From Adineta vaga (lineage: Eukaryota; Rotifera), in NCBI GenBank assembly GCA_021613535.1, contig CP075496.1, forward strand, positions 13,082,001-13,146,000: 64,000 nt of DNA. The letters run 5' to 3'. The stretch's first letter is position 1. Each line of letters opens with the position of its first letter. Made by a program: the position numbers and the translations under genes. Shown here in pieces: positions 12,201 to 25,179 of this stretch. The notes below the pieces were generated by a model. The model worked only from the letters and a program-made list of their open reading frames with translations, was not told the DNA's origin and searched no databases.

Positions 12201-14079
12201 ATATTGTGCTGTTTGTAAACGTTGAAGAACGAGACGTTTTAATTGTTTATATTCGACATATGTTAAATTATGCAATTCAATTGGACCAAGAGTAATAGCA
12301 CTTGTACCATCAGCTGAACACCATTGTGATTTATCATTCTAAAGATGTATAGAAAAAATAAAATGGATATCTTATCAAACGAAGAAGTTGATGTAACAAT
12401 CTCATTTTATGATTATATAGATATGTATCGATAGAAAGAGCAGATGTTTATTGATAAATATGAATATTTAGAAAGTAAATAGGAATTATTGAATGTAAAG
12501 TGAGCATATGTTCAATATCCTAGATGAAATCGAACAACATAAATAATCAATCAATAATTCCAGATAAGTAATTCTATCTTGTTTTTTTTGTTATTTAGAT
12601 TTATCTTTTTTTTAGTTATGTGTTTATATTTATTCTTCTGATAAATACGGATCATATTCACTGCTAATGCAAATAGAGATTATTTTATCTCATACTTTTC
12701 TTTTGCTCGTTCTATAACTAAATGTTGTCCTTCTATTATTGTACTAATAAGTTTGGCGTCTACTTGGAAGAAATGTATAGACAAGTAATCGTCATATGCC
12801 TATTGTTAACATTATTATCGGAGCCCTTTTTGTCCCTTGTTTATTTTCCTGTTATTCTTGCAACTAGTCGACTACAATATCTATTTCTCTACAAGTACTG
12901 CTGTGTTTTGGCGTGTCACTATATGTTGCGCAAATAGGATATTCTACTAGCAACAAAAAGATTCTGAATGAAATAACAGCAGTTGGTCGTGTAATTAGCA
13001 ATTTATTCAATGTGTTTATATATATAGATATAAGCACTTACATCGAAATACCACGGAGATTGAGCATCTATAGTGGTTGCAGATCGTTTTTTTAATGATA
13101 GAGATGATGGTGTTTGATCAAGTGTTGATGATGATGCACCCGCCGCGCCAGTTAATGTAGTTAAACTCGAATGGTGTGGCGTTGTTGATGTTGATGATGT
13201 TGTTGAAATGATTGATTTTGTTGATGTTGTTGTTGTTGTTATTGCCGATGTCGATGATGATGGTAGTTTAACTAGAGAAAGAAAATTACGGAATGTTGAT
13301 AATGGTGAAGGAGAAGGTGTTAAAATAGATGAAGAAGATGATCTGGATGAACATAATGACTGAGATGATTGTGATGGTACATTGAGTCGATGATGATGAT
13401 GATGATGATTGTTATTATTATTGTTGTTATTTGTTGATTTATTACGTTTAAGAAAATTACGTATTACTAATCCAGCTGGTGATGTATCAGGTAATGAATG
13501 ACGAAAATTATTTGTTGATGTTGTTTCAAAACATTGGTCGTCTTCATCTTCTTCGGGTTCATTATTCTCTTCTTCTTCTTCTTCATCATCATCATCATCA
13601 TCAGCCTCACCATCACTAATTATTAACGGATTTTGTGTTAGAATCAACGGTGATACTGGTGCTGATACCGTAGTCGAACTCGGTAATGATCCATAGAGTG
13701 ATTGACATCTTTGTCGACATAATTCAATGTAGTCACATTCACTTGGTGCTTCATCAAATGTCGATAATTTGTTAGTAGTTAGAGAGGATTCAGATGGTCG
13801 ATCAATGAAAAGACTTGCTCGACGATGGTTGTCATTGTAGATACGTCCTTCAGGTATAGTTGAACTTTGTAGATCAGAACAAGCCGATCGACGAAAACGA
13901 ACTTGAGTTCTTTGTGGTTGTAGTTGTAATTGTTGCTGTTGCTGTTGCTGCTGCTGCTGCTGGTTGTATGTTTGAGGTATATCTGATGATGTGGGAGTAG
14001 TACGTGCTCCTGCGGTACTGTGTTCAGTAATACAGTCTGGATCGAGTCGAAAACGTGGGAAAGATGGATGACGAGCCAT
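9276..14079 (-). CDS. ARHGAP6: Rho GTPase-activating protein, ARHGAP6-like
   Basis: Stimulates GTP hydrolysis by Rho-family GTPases, acting on actin organisation. Exons in coding order: 14079-13042, 12338-12170, 11631-11557, 11485-11232, 11174-11009, 10956-10901, 10845-10692, 10619-10285, 10225-10125, 10056-9276; 1042 aa. The N-terminal 350 residues are low-complexity, with poly-Gln, an acidic Asp/Glu run, poly-Asn/His, and Ser/Thr runs. Conserved patches follow (QWCSADGTSAI, NIFGVALAQCV). The RhoGAP domain (about 545-750) includes the arginine finger in GLFRVG (about R576), the LREFLRELPEPLLT-type loop and GNKMDAANLAIVFAPTIL. The C-terminal tail is Ser/Thr-rich. The surrounding patches point to the ARHGAP6/ARHGAP36 group rather than other RhoGAPs. 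The long tail and N-terminal repeats are poorly conserved types of sequence. Confidence 0.85.
11745..11767. repeat. (TTA)n microsatellite
   Basis: About seven ATT/TTA triplets inside the intron between the second and third coding exons of the RhoGAP gene. No function is inferred. Confidence 0.8.
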
Positions 14080-16429
14080 TTTTTGATAGATGTGTACGTT
14101 GTGCAGTCCGATGCGTTTATTTGATCAGTTTAAGCCAATCAAGGTTATTGTCAATGTGGACAACAATTCATCAACATTCTTCTTGATCAAGCAGTGTTTA
14201 TACACGAACTAGATCTTTTCTCTCTTCTTCTTCCTCTTCTTCTTTTTCTTTTTCTTTCAATAATAAGCATACATGCGCATATGTGCACAGAACTCTCTAA
14301 TTACTAACGGCCGTGATGTTGGTGATGGTGTTAGTACTTTCTCGCTGCTTTCTTTTTTTCTTCTTCGTCTTCCTTTCTCTGTCGTTTTTTTTCTTCTAAT
14401 GACGGCCCAGTCGATCATCCGTCATTAGACGGACTTTAAGAAAACAACAACGGAAGTGGATAAAGAATGTATTCGCGCTTACGATACAACGACGACAACG
14501 ATTAGGATGTTCGTGATAAAAGGAATCTTGTTTCTACGTTTGTGTGTATATATCTCTATATGTGTATATGTGTTGGTTTTTTGAGAATCGATTCTCGTAA
14601 TTATACGCGTAAGAAATAACCAAGCAAAGCTATGATGACAAGAAGAGAATGACAACAGTCATAGCAGTATATTCTTTCGTCTGTTTACGTCGCATGCCTC
14701 TTTTTCTTGCTGAAGTTCTGTCGTTTGTGATTGGATTGACGAACTGATAGGCGGAAAAGAAAGAAAGAGGAAATATGAAATGCAGAATCTTGTTATCTTT
14801 TTTTCTTAGAACATACGCCTCATGCACATTCTCTATGTACAAACGACATTCTTCTATCCATACTGCTTCATTTTTATGCATGTTCCACTACTATTATCAT
14901 TTAGCTAGATTTATATAAACATGACGAAAGGGAGACCATGTATCGCCTGGTGGGCGAGTGTACAAGACGAGGCAATCATTGAGTGATACACAAATACGAT
15001 TTGTTTCCTATTCTAATAAAATTGATTATGCAACGGTTGTTGTATTTCATTACCTGATGACATTTTTGATTGTATTGGAATGTAATTTAGTTGGAACTAA
15101 TTTTTGTTTTGTTATTGAATCAAAATATTATCAAATATGATAATACTAATGGTGGCTGTAGATACAACTTGAAGATAAGTAAAAAAAATCGATGATTTGT
15201 TTTTTATGATTCAAATACAATACAAGAGCTTTTCGACAAGAAGTAGAATTAAATAAAAAAAAAGAAACCAAATACGTTTGGAAGCACGTTTAACTTCTTT
15301 CAAGGTATGTTTGTAAGCAGATGGCATAAAACAATTTGTCTATATAATTACGGAAAACAAGATAGCTGTATTATTAGAAAAATCTATTTTTTTACTCTTC
15401 TTTTTTTACAAATATGTGACGATTTGTAAGATAAATCTGTATTATTAATAGCGAGTTGATTACTTCCTCAATCTAGAAGTCATGCAAAATTCTAAACTCA
15501 AATTCGTTGAAGATAACACGCTTGTTAAGATTGTTGATACACTTGTTTGTTATCAGAATTAATTCATTCTAATAACATTATCCGGTTCATATTGTATAAT
15601 CGAAATAGAAGAAAATATTATTCCAATTCAATAATCAGAAAAGGGTTGACTGGTATTTAAATGATATTATTTCTTTAAGAAATCAAGTACGTTGCGACAT
15701 CTTCATCGTATTCTCAAAATAGATGGCGATCATGACCGATAAATTCGCAACAAAGTGTAATAGGATTTATAACGAGTCACGAACGGGGATTTAATTGATG
15801 CTTACCCGTAAATGCGAATGTATTTGTTGTTAGATCAGCTGAAGTCATTAAGTATCAATAATCGTAATAGAAGATATTATACTAAAAAGAGATCATCAAT
15901 AAAAAAGTAATATAATATTATATATACGTGTATGATTAAGTTTTAACTACTATCTCTTCTACATAAAAATGTTAGAAGATATGATCTTCTTTTCAAATTA
16001 ATCATCGAGAAAGAATGAAGTTCTTCTGATCAATCAATTTTGAATAGAAATATTTTAACAAAGATACTCACTGAAACTTTTTGTGATTGATTTGTGTCAG
16101 TGAGTAAAACTATGATTGAGCATGCACGTTATATTCAAAGATAAGATGAAGAAGTTAGCTTTCTATGTTGATGAGTTCTCGCTCTTTTTCGTCGGATGAA
16201 CAATTAACAATGGTATATGATGTATTCGGGTCGATAAGCAGAGAGCATCTATAACACAATAGAAGAAGCCAAACGATAAAGATAGAAGAGAAGGAGAGAA
16301 CGTTGTATGTGAGTATTTGTGTGTTGTCTTTCTGAACTCGTATAGCCCAGCTGGAGCGAGTCGTTGTGCGCAATGTCAAATTCTCTCTTCTCCTTTCCGT
16401 ATCACATAAATTCTCTCTCATCTGCTCGT

Positions 16430-16465
16430 TTCTCTCTCTCTCCCTCTCTCCCTCTCTCTCCCTAT
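16430..16465. repeat. CT-rich microsatellite
   Basis: Pyrimidine-only stretch of TCTC and CCCTCTC units on the plus strand. It creates overlapping low-complexity open frames on both strands that are not genes. Confidence 0.75.
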
Positions 16466-17394
16466 GTCTTGCGTGCAAATCTCTGCTTTGCTTTTATGGC
16501 GTGTCAATCTTGTTTCTTTCATCAGCAATGGCATTCGTGAAGGAGAAGTGAGAAAGAAGAAAAAAAGATGTGCCTTCGCATGCGCGGGAGGCAAGAAGTG
16601 TAAGGAGAGACGAGACAATCGCCGTGCAACACACTAAACTTGCTTGTTGCCATTATTGATGTTATTCTTTAGTCGCGATGCGAGATGTAACACCCATATA
16701 ATTATATGAATGCACATATACGCATATAGATATTTTGTATACATATATAGACGATTGGATCACCTCCACTACCCAGGAGTCCGAGACATATTAGATTCAA
16801 TAACTATCATTATTTAACTTTTTATTTTTAATTATTAATGTCAAGAAAAGATGAAGAAAATTGAAATAGAAATATTTCTTTGATTCATTCATTCATTCTT
16901 AATCTAGTCCAAGTTCTCTGAAAGAACAAATGTCAATAACTATCAGTTTGGATTGATGATCGAACACTTCATCTAGTGGAGGAGTATTTGATTTGTCTGC
17001 TTATCAATTTGAAGTCATAAGATTCATCAAATGACATCATGATCATTCATATATCGATATTGACAATGAATAATGGAGTAAGAAAACTTCTCTAGACATC
17101 GAATATGTAGTTCTAAGTGAGTGGAAATAATTAGTGATAAGTAATCATACCATTTTTATTTGTTTGTCTTAAAAATAACCTTGAAGAAATGAAAGGAAAT
17201 AGACACTTGCTATTGTACTTCTTTACAAGATCTCTCTCTCACTCAACCTTCTTCTAACAAAAAGAAATTTTAACATATAAAAACTTCCGCAATGAAACAA
17301 TATCTAATCGACGTAAAAGTGAAGAATTCTCTTTCCTTCGTTAACATCAAACAATATTATGAATATAAAGATAAATATTCTACATCCTTCTACC

Positions 17395-17417
17395 CATATA
17401 TATATATATATATATAG
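17395..17417. repeat. (TA)n microsatellite
   Basis: Uninterrupted TA dinucleotide run in the gene-poor block. Similar runs occur near 39224-39243, 39835-39855 and 46408-46426. Confidence 0.8.
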
Positions 17418-19232
17418 AAATCGAGCTAACGATTAATTAGAAATATTCTAGATATGACATAATCATCGAATTGAAATCGTCTAGAGAAAATCGGATAAAA
17501 AACCAGGGAAGATTCATCCTTTTATGTCATTCAAAATCACATGTACTTACACTTGTATAAAAAACTAATGAATGTATACTATATTTCACAACAATGTTCT
17601 TCTCTCTTTCTTTCTTTTTTTTTGCTCTAGTAAAGTCTCGAATAGTTTTTGTAAGTGGAACATGGCTGACTTAGCATCTTCAATAAACTATGTTTTTCTT
17701 GCTTGTTTAGTTTATTTAACAAATGAACCTTGCAATAAGAAAAACTTTTCGACAATTAGCGAATGTATATCTTGCTTCATTCATCCTTACGTCTTAAAAC
17801 AAACATCGAGATGAATGATGGATACAACAGTCTCATTCATGTCCGACATATTACATTTTTGCATAATAACATTGACCGAACAATTGCTAGTAATAATATT
17901 CTCTTTCTTTTCTTTATCTCATCACCGCTTTTCAATACTGACGTGCTTTCCATTATATATGACACTTATTGACATGAAAAGTGTTCACTAGAAATATATT
18001 TTCTATTCTTATTTCCTAATCAAATTTTAAGCTTTTTTTTCTTGTTTTTTTCTTCAATTAAAAATTCTTGCTTTGTTTGATTTTGTACTGGAAAATTATA
18101 ATGAAGAATATTCGACGAACAAAAATACAATCTAACGAGCCTTCTCTTTGATGCTTGATCATCGATCGAGATAAACTTTTTGACAGACATAACAAACGAT
18201 GATTTTTATCGAGCATTCAATCAAATTTGCAGAATACAGACAGAAGTAATGTGTATATATATGCATATGTATCTTTGTGAACGAACTCAAATGATACTGT
18301 CTGAGATCTTTCTGCATATGGTCTGACAAATAATCAATATCTTAGAAAAAGAACTGATTAGAAACGATTCGAGACTAATAAGGGGTAAAACAAATGTTTT
18401 TTATTGTTTATTTATTTGATAAAAAAATTACTTTTGTTTGAGTAGTAATTTGATTCTTTGATTAGATATGTAAATTTGAATATAATGTTCTCTATTTTGG
18501 TGACATTGTAATCTATCTATAAACATGTTAATATTACACAAGAAATAGACACTAAAAATCTTATGTAATAGATATTTTATATTCAAAATAATGACTACGA
18601 CTCTTCTGCTCGTGTTTGATAGTCATAGTATAGTGTTTTCTTTCTTTCATCCAAAAAGAAGTATGAAATAATCTAAGGTCGATATGCCCTTTCTTCTGAA
18701 TATTTTCTAATATTTATGAATAATTCATAACATTCATTCCCAGCCTTTGAAATTCCGTTATGATAGACTGATTGCATTCCATTTCATAGATAAAGACTAC
18801 CAATAAAATTCTACGAATATCAATATTTACGATACTATGTATGTTTATCGGTCTATTAAACTCCAAATATAATGTTCTAATCAGAAACCGATTGTTCGAT
18901 TGAATGAAACATTTTTTGTGTAATCGATTTCAAAGAAATCTTATTCATGGAAGAAAACATTTTCTTTCAGTAGAACATAACAAGAATCCTTAGAAAAAGA
19001 ATGAAATAAAATGAAATCATTATTAAATTAGTTCATACTCATGTGTCGTCGATTTATAAGTAGTATTCACTATAATACATTTGAATTGCTATATAATGCA
19101 TGGAATTAGATGATAATGTATCTTATTGCACATATTGTAACGTAATTATCCACATGATTTGCGCATTAGCAAAGGATATGAAGTACATCAGATAGTGGAA
19201 TAAAGGAAATGAGTGTCGAGTAATAAAGAAAA

Positions 19233-19254
19233 AAGAAGAAGAAGAAGAAGAAGA
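19233..19254. repeat. (GAA)n microsatellite
   Basis: About seven GAA/AGA triplets downstream of the FSIP1-like gene. No function is inferred. Confidence 0.8.
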
Positions 19255-19809
19255 TTATCAATTATTTTATTTCAAGTAAATATTACGAATAGCTTTTATA
19301 AATTAAGATATATGAATAATTGATACGAAACATTGATTGAAGACCTCAGTTATAATAATAAATAGAACATTATTATTGCTGCTAATATTGATGGAAAGAT
19401 ATATGAGTAATGTCTTTTTGAGACGGATTGATTATAGTTTCAGCTGATAAAATAGTTCTCTGATAGTAAAAATAACAATTCATAGTAAATTCTTTTGTAG
19501 CATTCAAACATCATCTCAAGCATTTCTTGATGTCACTATTCGTAAGAATAGTATAGATATAATTTCAGCATAAATCCATGAAATCAATCATTTTATCTCA
19601 TTTTATTTAAACATCAAAATTCGTCAGTTTGGTATTTCTTTATAGTTGGATAGATTGTGTACATGACATGGATTCTAAATAATGAAACAAAAGATCATTT
19701 ATCGATTGAAAACAATGAGCATATAAAGCAGAGAAAAGTTGTCAGCAAGCAATAAATATGCATGTATATAGTTATCAATTAACAATTAGCGGAAGAATCT
19801 TGATTAAAA

Positions 19810-21589
19810 TCAATTGAGATCACGAGTAAATAGTTGAAGCTGAGAAGCTGTAGATGTTGATGAAGAAGGTCGATCAATAGCAGGTGTAAATAATAATGCT
19901 TGAGCATGTTGTTGTTGTGATGAAGAATCAAGATCAAGTTCATCATCATTATCATGCAATTGTCGCATAATAATACCTTCTTGTTGTGCTTCATTGATTA
20001 ATAATTGAATAATTTCATCGGTTATCATTGGTCCTCGAGGATTTTCAACATAATGTGTTAATGTATAATTCGTTAAATCATTAAAATCAATTGCTTGTTG
20101 ATCTTGTTTATCTTGATTTAAAAGTGAATAACGTGTTTTCATTTCATCAACTGCGCATTGACCTAAATATTCAACGAAGAAGAAAAAAAAATACAGAAAA
20201 CTTTGAAAAGTTGAATTTTATTAAATTTAATTTTACCAAGTAATTCATTCAATTGTTCATCGGAAAGAACGGCTTCAATCTTTTCCTCTATCATTGGTCG
20301 ATGTAAATTTTCAAGTTTTTCATCAATTTGTCTCAATCTTAACATATGTTCACGTTGTAAACGTGTTTCTTTTAATGTTCGTTCACCAAAATGATTTTCC
20401 ATTTGATCATTTTCTTCATTTGTAATCTGTTGCATATGACTATAATCAATATCATTCGAATAATTATTTCGTCGTAATTGATGATTTAATAATGGATTAT
20501 AATATTCTCTTTCTAATAGATCATCAATTTCTTTTAAACGTTGATTATCATTTAATGATGGAATATAACCATTGATTTGTTCAGTTGCTAATGCAACAAC
20601 ATTTCCTGGTTCATCTTCATTTAATAATTGATTTAAACGTTGTTTTTCATCATCAGTCATTGCCCATGTACCACCGATTTCTTTTGCTAATTGAATATTA
20701 CGTTTAATAAAATCTTTTTCTGGTGCTTTCATTTTCTTTGATTTATCTTTATTATTTAGTGTTGAATTCGATGATATACTAGATTTTTTCTTATTATTAT
20801 TTACTGAAGAATTTTTTGTATTATTATTATTTACAGAATCTTTGTCATTTTTATTTGTACTATGTGAATCATCGAGTGGATCATTTAATTGTGTTTTAAA
20901 TATTGATTCTGTTGATTGAGGATTTTCCGAATCTATAACATAACCATCTAATCGTAAAATTTCATCATCTAATGCTAGAAATCGTTTTAAATTCGATTCT
21001 GTATGAGATAATTCATTTGTATCATCACGCAAAACACCACTCATTGATTGCATTTCAGTACGTAATCTAAATGAATAAATGTTTATTTGTCAAAAGATAA
21101 TAGCGACATACTTTTTCATTAATGACATTGTTTCAATTTTTACTTGTTTTTCTTTTTCGAATGCTTCTTCAAGTGCTCGATCGAGTCGTTTCATTTTTAA
21201 ATAAGCATCATCTAATTTAACTTCATTTCCGATATCAATTGCATCTATTTTATAAGAGAAAAGAAAGTTTTCCAAACAATTCCTTATTATTTCGACAAAC
21301 CATCTTTATCCGGTTGATACTTTTCTTGTAATTGTTTAATAAAATATTGTTCTTGATGAGAATTATTTTCTTTAGTTGTAGATTTAATTGGTGGTAATAT
21401 GGAATAATTATTAAGACTAGATGAAGTTCGATGACCATTTTCTTCATCATCTTGCACGGATTTCGTACTATTCTCATCTGAATAATCATCATTTTGAGCT
21501 AAACAATCAATTGTTGTTTAATTTCTTTCATTTTTTTTCTCAATAAATTACTTACATTTATAATCATTATCATCCTGTTGATCAGCCAT
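19810..21589 (-). CDS. FSIP1-like coiled-coil protein
   Basis: Exons in coding order: 21589-21556, 21498-21301, 21244-21112, 21066-20237, 20162-19810; 515 aa. The start MADQQDDNDYK is an exon of 34 nt. Residues about 80-125 form a charged helix (LKMKRLDRALEEAFEKEKQV, then ETMSLMKKLRTEM), which is the pattern I associate with fibrous-sheath-interacting protein 1. The middle is Asp/Asn/Ser/Lys-rich. A second conserved-looking stretch, IQLAKEIGGTWAMTDDEKQRL, is followed by further helices, and the C-terminus is Gln/Ser-rich. There is no signal peptide or membrane segment. In animals FSIP1 is linked to flagella and ciliary structures, so a ciliary role is possible. The family call is moderate and rests on the helix alone. 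Its start faces the RIC8 start 364 nt away. Confidence 0.6.
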
Positions 21590-21953
21590 ATTTTTCGCAA
21601 TAAATCTACAATTTTTCTTTTCAATTATGACTTCTGTTGACAAGACAACTGAATAGAGGATATAGATGTCGCTAGGCTCTTTCTTTAAATTAATCCTTAT
21701 TTTCCTTTGAGATAATTTGTTGTTTTTTTTGAATATAAAAGAATATTGTTTTTCTTTCTTTTTTTTTATTTTATTAAAATGAATTCATTTGAAATAATTA
21801 ATAAATGCATATTATTTATTTATTTATTTCCTATGACTTTCCTTGATGATTGTGAGTCATAAGGTTTAACATCTTTTTGTTTACATTCAGATTAGATTCC
21901 TTGATCAAATTACTCGTTTATCTTAGTATTCGACATTTTCAAGGAAATTTTCA
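21590..21953. promoter_or_regulatory. Shared promoter region, FSIP1-like / RIC8
   Basis: The two genes are divergent, and only 364 nt separate the start codons. Both promoters and 5' UTRs must fit here unless distant 5' exons exist. The region is T-rich on the plus strand; no specific element is recognised. Confidence 0.5.
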
Positions 21954-24850
21954 ATGGCTTCGTCAGATGACGATTTCAATAAACTTGATACGTTGTCTGA
22001 TGATGAATATTTGGCATTAACCGAAAGATTCTATGAAAAAGTAAAAGTTGATAATTAGAAATCTTTTTCTATGTTGATTATCTCTGTTTAGAATGCAAAT
22101 AATTTCGCCTTTCCTCAACTTGATCTGGATAAAAAACAACGACTTGTTAAGGAATTATTCACACGTTTACGTTCATTTAATTCAAATGCAACTCATCTGT
22201 GTTTAAAAACATTACGTTTATTGACACGAGATCGTGAAGGACTTGATGTAATGTTATTCATCATTTAGATTCTATTTTTTATTTACTATTAACGAATTCT
22301 AGGTACTTACGGGATCATCGGTGCTTGAACCATTGCAAAAATTAGCTGGTTTAGACTGTGCCAAAGTTGATGTTAATCCAACAGATATTCAAAGTAAATT
22401 TTCATACGGATATGGTTTGATTTTGTTATGATAAGTGTTGGTTTTTTTTTAAAGATGTAATCGAAGCACAAAAATGCATGTCGAATTTAATTTATATGAG
22501 TCCAGCAGTACAAAAATTCTATAGTGTTAGTGGTGTTGCTGATGCGATAACACAACGTATTAAAGAAACAACAGCTACGAAATTAAATGATGGGATAAGA
22601 TTTTTTGATATGAGAATGCTTTTTCTTTTAACTGCTTTGAATGCTGATATAAGGTATGTATGATTGGAATTTGAATGAAAAATTAAATAGAAAAATATTT
22701 CAAAATTTGATTGTAGACAACGTGTTCGAGAAAAATTCCATGGTCTTTCTTATTTATTTGAAATTATTAATCAAATTATGTCATCAAAGAGTGAACCAGT
22801 TGCTGCTGCAGATTCAGGTTTGTTCATTTTTACGATTATTTACTATGCTTTTCTTTTAATTGGAAAATTAGTGAGACACAATGTAGGGAAATCTCATAAA
22901 GTAATACATTATATGATAATTATTGTCACGGACCATTTAAGATACCACTACCGGCAGTAGAAATACCTGTCCTTTATATTTGTTTACTCATTTATGAGTA
23001 ACAACGAATGACTGACAGAAAAATTAAGATTTGCATACATTCGATAGGTTCTCAAAAGAAATTTAGTAGTCTTACATAATAATTATAACAACAAGTGTAT
23101 AGATGAGGGATTTATGGAAACTTGTCTTGTACGTACCCTGGAATACATTCTTTCATGTCAAGTCAAATCAGAAGAGAATTAGATGAGACAAAAGTCTGCG
23201 AGCATTTTTTAGAATGTGAAATAGTTTTTATCGCCTCAGGTCAATGTCATATAATAGAAAATGCGTAAAATACATGATAATCCTCTGTACAATCTATCTT
23301 CATCTAAGAATAGTTCGAAGTCAAGATAATACACAAGAAAACATTCTCTTAGATTAGTTTTATTCTGATAAACACGTACGCATGCGTAATGTTATGTTGA
23401 CAAAAGAACTTGATCATTGTTTATTTAGGTATAATTTTATCAAATGAAGATATCGACTATTTAATTGAAATTTTGAAAACACTTTATAATCTTACTGTTG
23501 ATTTACCAAATTTAACTCATTCATATGCTATACAAGAAGAAGAAGAAGAAGGACATTTAATGAGATTAGTTAGTATTCTTCGTGAATTATTATTATGTTA
23601 TGGACCTAATGATGAAAAACAGATGGAATTACGAAAGTAAAATGAATGAGTTTCGTTTTTATTTTTTCATTTTTATCATAATGATTTGTTTTATAGTCAT
23701 ATAATTAATCTTCTAACAAATATGCCTAAAACATGTTTTGAAGAATTACTTTCACCCGCTGTTTTGGAAGATGACAATGGTAATGATGAACATGATGGTA
23801 AAAATATGGAAGCAATTAATATTATTCTTCATTTTCTTGATCATCGTATTATAAAAGCTGAAGTAAAAGCATCAAGTTAATTTCTTTTTCTTCTGTAATC
23901 AAATTATTTTAGGGAACAAAGAATGCAAAAGAAGCTCTGTTACCCGTTCTTCAACTTCTTATACTTATGTGTCAATCAAATCGAACAATACGAAAATTTT
24001 GTCGACAATATATTTTACCACCACTTGGTGATGAAGTTTTGAATTTACCTACCGAAGGACAAAAATTACGGAACAAGTAAAAATAAAAGCATTTTTTTTT
24101 CTTTCTCAATTTTATCTTTATTGATATTTAGATTAACGCGTATGATGACAAATCCGAATTCCGAATTGAAAACACTTGCTGCAAAATTACTTTTTGTACT
24201 TTGTAAAGAAAGCGGTACGTATGAAATATAAAGCGAAATAATGGTTTATTGACTTCGTTCTTTTTTATTATTTTAGTTGATCGATTAATTAAATATACTG
24301 GTTATGGAAATGCGGCTGGTCTTCTTTATGATTTTGGTTTGCTTGGTCCTCAGCATAATATAACTAAAGATCAATATTCAAGTGATTCTGATGAATCAGA
24401 TACGGAAAATTATAAGAAAATCCGTGATCACTATGGGTAAACAAATCTTCTTGTTCAAATGAATATTTTTTCATAAAAATCTATTTTTAGCATTGATCCA
24501 GTAACAGGTCGTGCACATGTCAAACGTCATGAAGATCCAACAGAAGGTTGGACTGAAGAACGAAAAATGGTTGAAGTTGATAAGCTTCTCAATACATTAG
24601 ATCGTGCTATGACGTAAAAATCTTTCTTTTGTTTTTCTTTTTTAAATTTCTATTCATTAATACAATTTTCTTTTTCTCTAGTCATGGTTTAATTCAACCA
24701 ATGGTTATGGATGCAAATGGAAATCAAGTTCCAGCTGAAAGTGTTCTGCAATTTCGCGAAGCTAATTTACTTGCACATCATACCAATGATCTTCGAGCTT
24801 CAGAATCAAGTGATGATGAAGGTGATGGTGGTCAAGTTGGAAAAAAATAA
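21954..24850 (+). CDS. RIC8A: RIC8 (synembryn), G-alpha chaperone and GEF
   Basis: Ric-8 folds nascent G-protein alpha subunits and acts as a receptor-independent exchange factor for them, in the cytosol and at the cell cortex. Twelve exons: 21954-22040, 22092-22247, 22303-22393, 22455-22653, 22717-22817, 23429-23636, 23697-23862, 23913-24076, 24132-24214, 24277-24436, 24491-24613, 24682-24850; 568 aa (human RIC8A 530). The whole protein is armadillo-like helical repeats. Diagnostic segments are [17 protein letters not shown], the highly conserved [15 protein letters not shown], then [14 protein letters not shown], a CK2-type acidic Ser stretch like the phosphosites that activate vertebrate Ric-8, then DPVTGRAH and HGLIQPM. 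The A versus B paralogue cannot be told apart. The intron at 22818-23428 (611 nt) is ten times the usual size. Confidence 0.95.
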
Positions 24851-25179
24851 ATCCATATAGACAAAACTTTACAAACGATGCTCATTTTATATCTAGAAAA
24901 ATGCTTTGTTTGATCTGAATGTTGTCTCGTGAAAATCGAAGAAAAAAAAACAAATAATTTAACAGTGTATCTTTAGTCAGTTTTACAATATGAGATCTGT
25001 AAATATTCATCATGTTTTTATTCGTGTCCTAGTCATTCTAATCTTGTTGTTGTGTATTTCCTCTTTGTTCTATTTTGGTATATTTCATTTACATCAGCGC
25101 GGCTTTTTTTCTTCTTCTTCTTCTTTTCTTTCGTTTTTTGTCTTTGGATAAAAATCTATCATGAAAATTTTCTTTGCAG
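24851..25179 (+). other. RIC8 to DNAJC1 spacer with acceptor-like end
   Basis: RIC8 3' UTR and spacer. It ends in a T-rich stretch TTTTCTTTGCAG (25168-25179) that abuts the DNAJC1 ATG at 25180. That arrangement suggests either a spliced leader site or an unseen 5' UTR exon. Confidence 0.4.

Larger units (their letters stand above)
14080..19809. other. 5.7 kb gene-poor block
   Basis: Upstream of the RhoGAP gene (minus) and downstream of the FSIP1-like gene (minus). I found no protein family, tRNA or transposon signature in either orientation. Features: a pyrimidine tract of (CT)n and CCCTCTCT at about 16430-16465, which explains the Arg/Glu-repeat open frames there; a (TA)n run near 17395-17417; and a (GAA)n run at about 19233-19254. 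It probably holds the RhoGAP promoter, 5' UTR and distal regulatory DNA (inference). Confidence 0.5.

Noticed and set aside
16155-16618. Arg/Glu-repeat open frames on the minus strand
   Set aside because: They are explained by the CT-rich microsatellite at 16430-16465; no conserved sequence.
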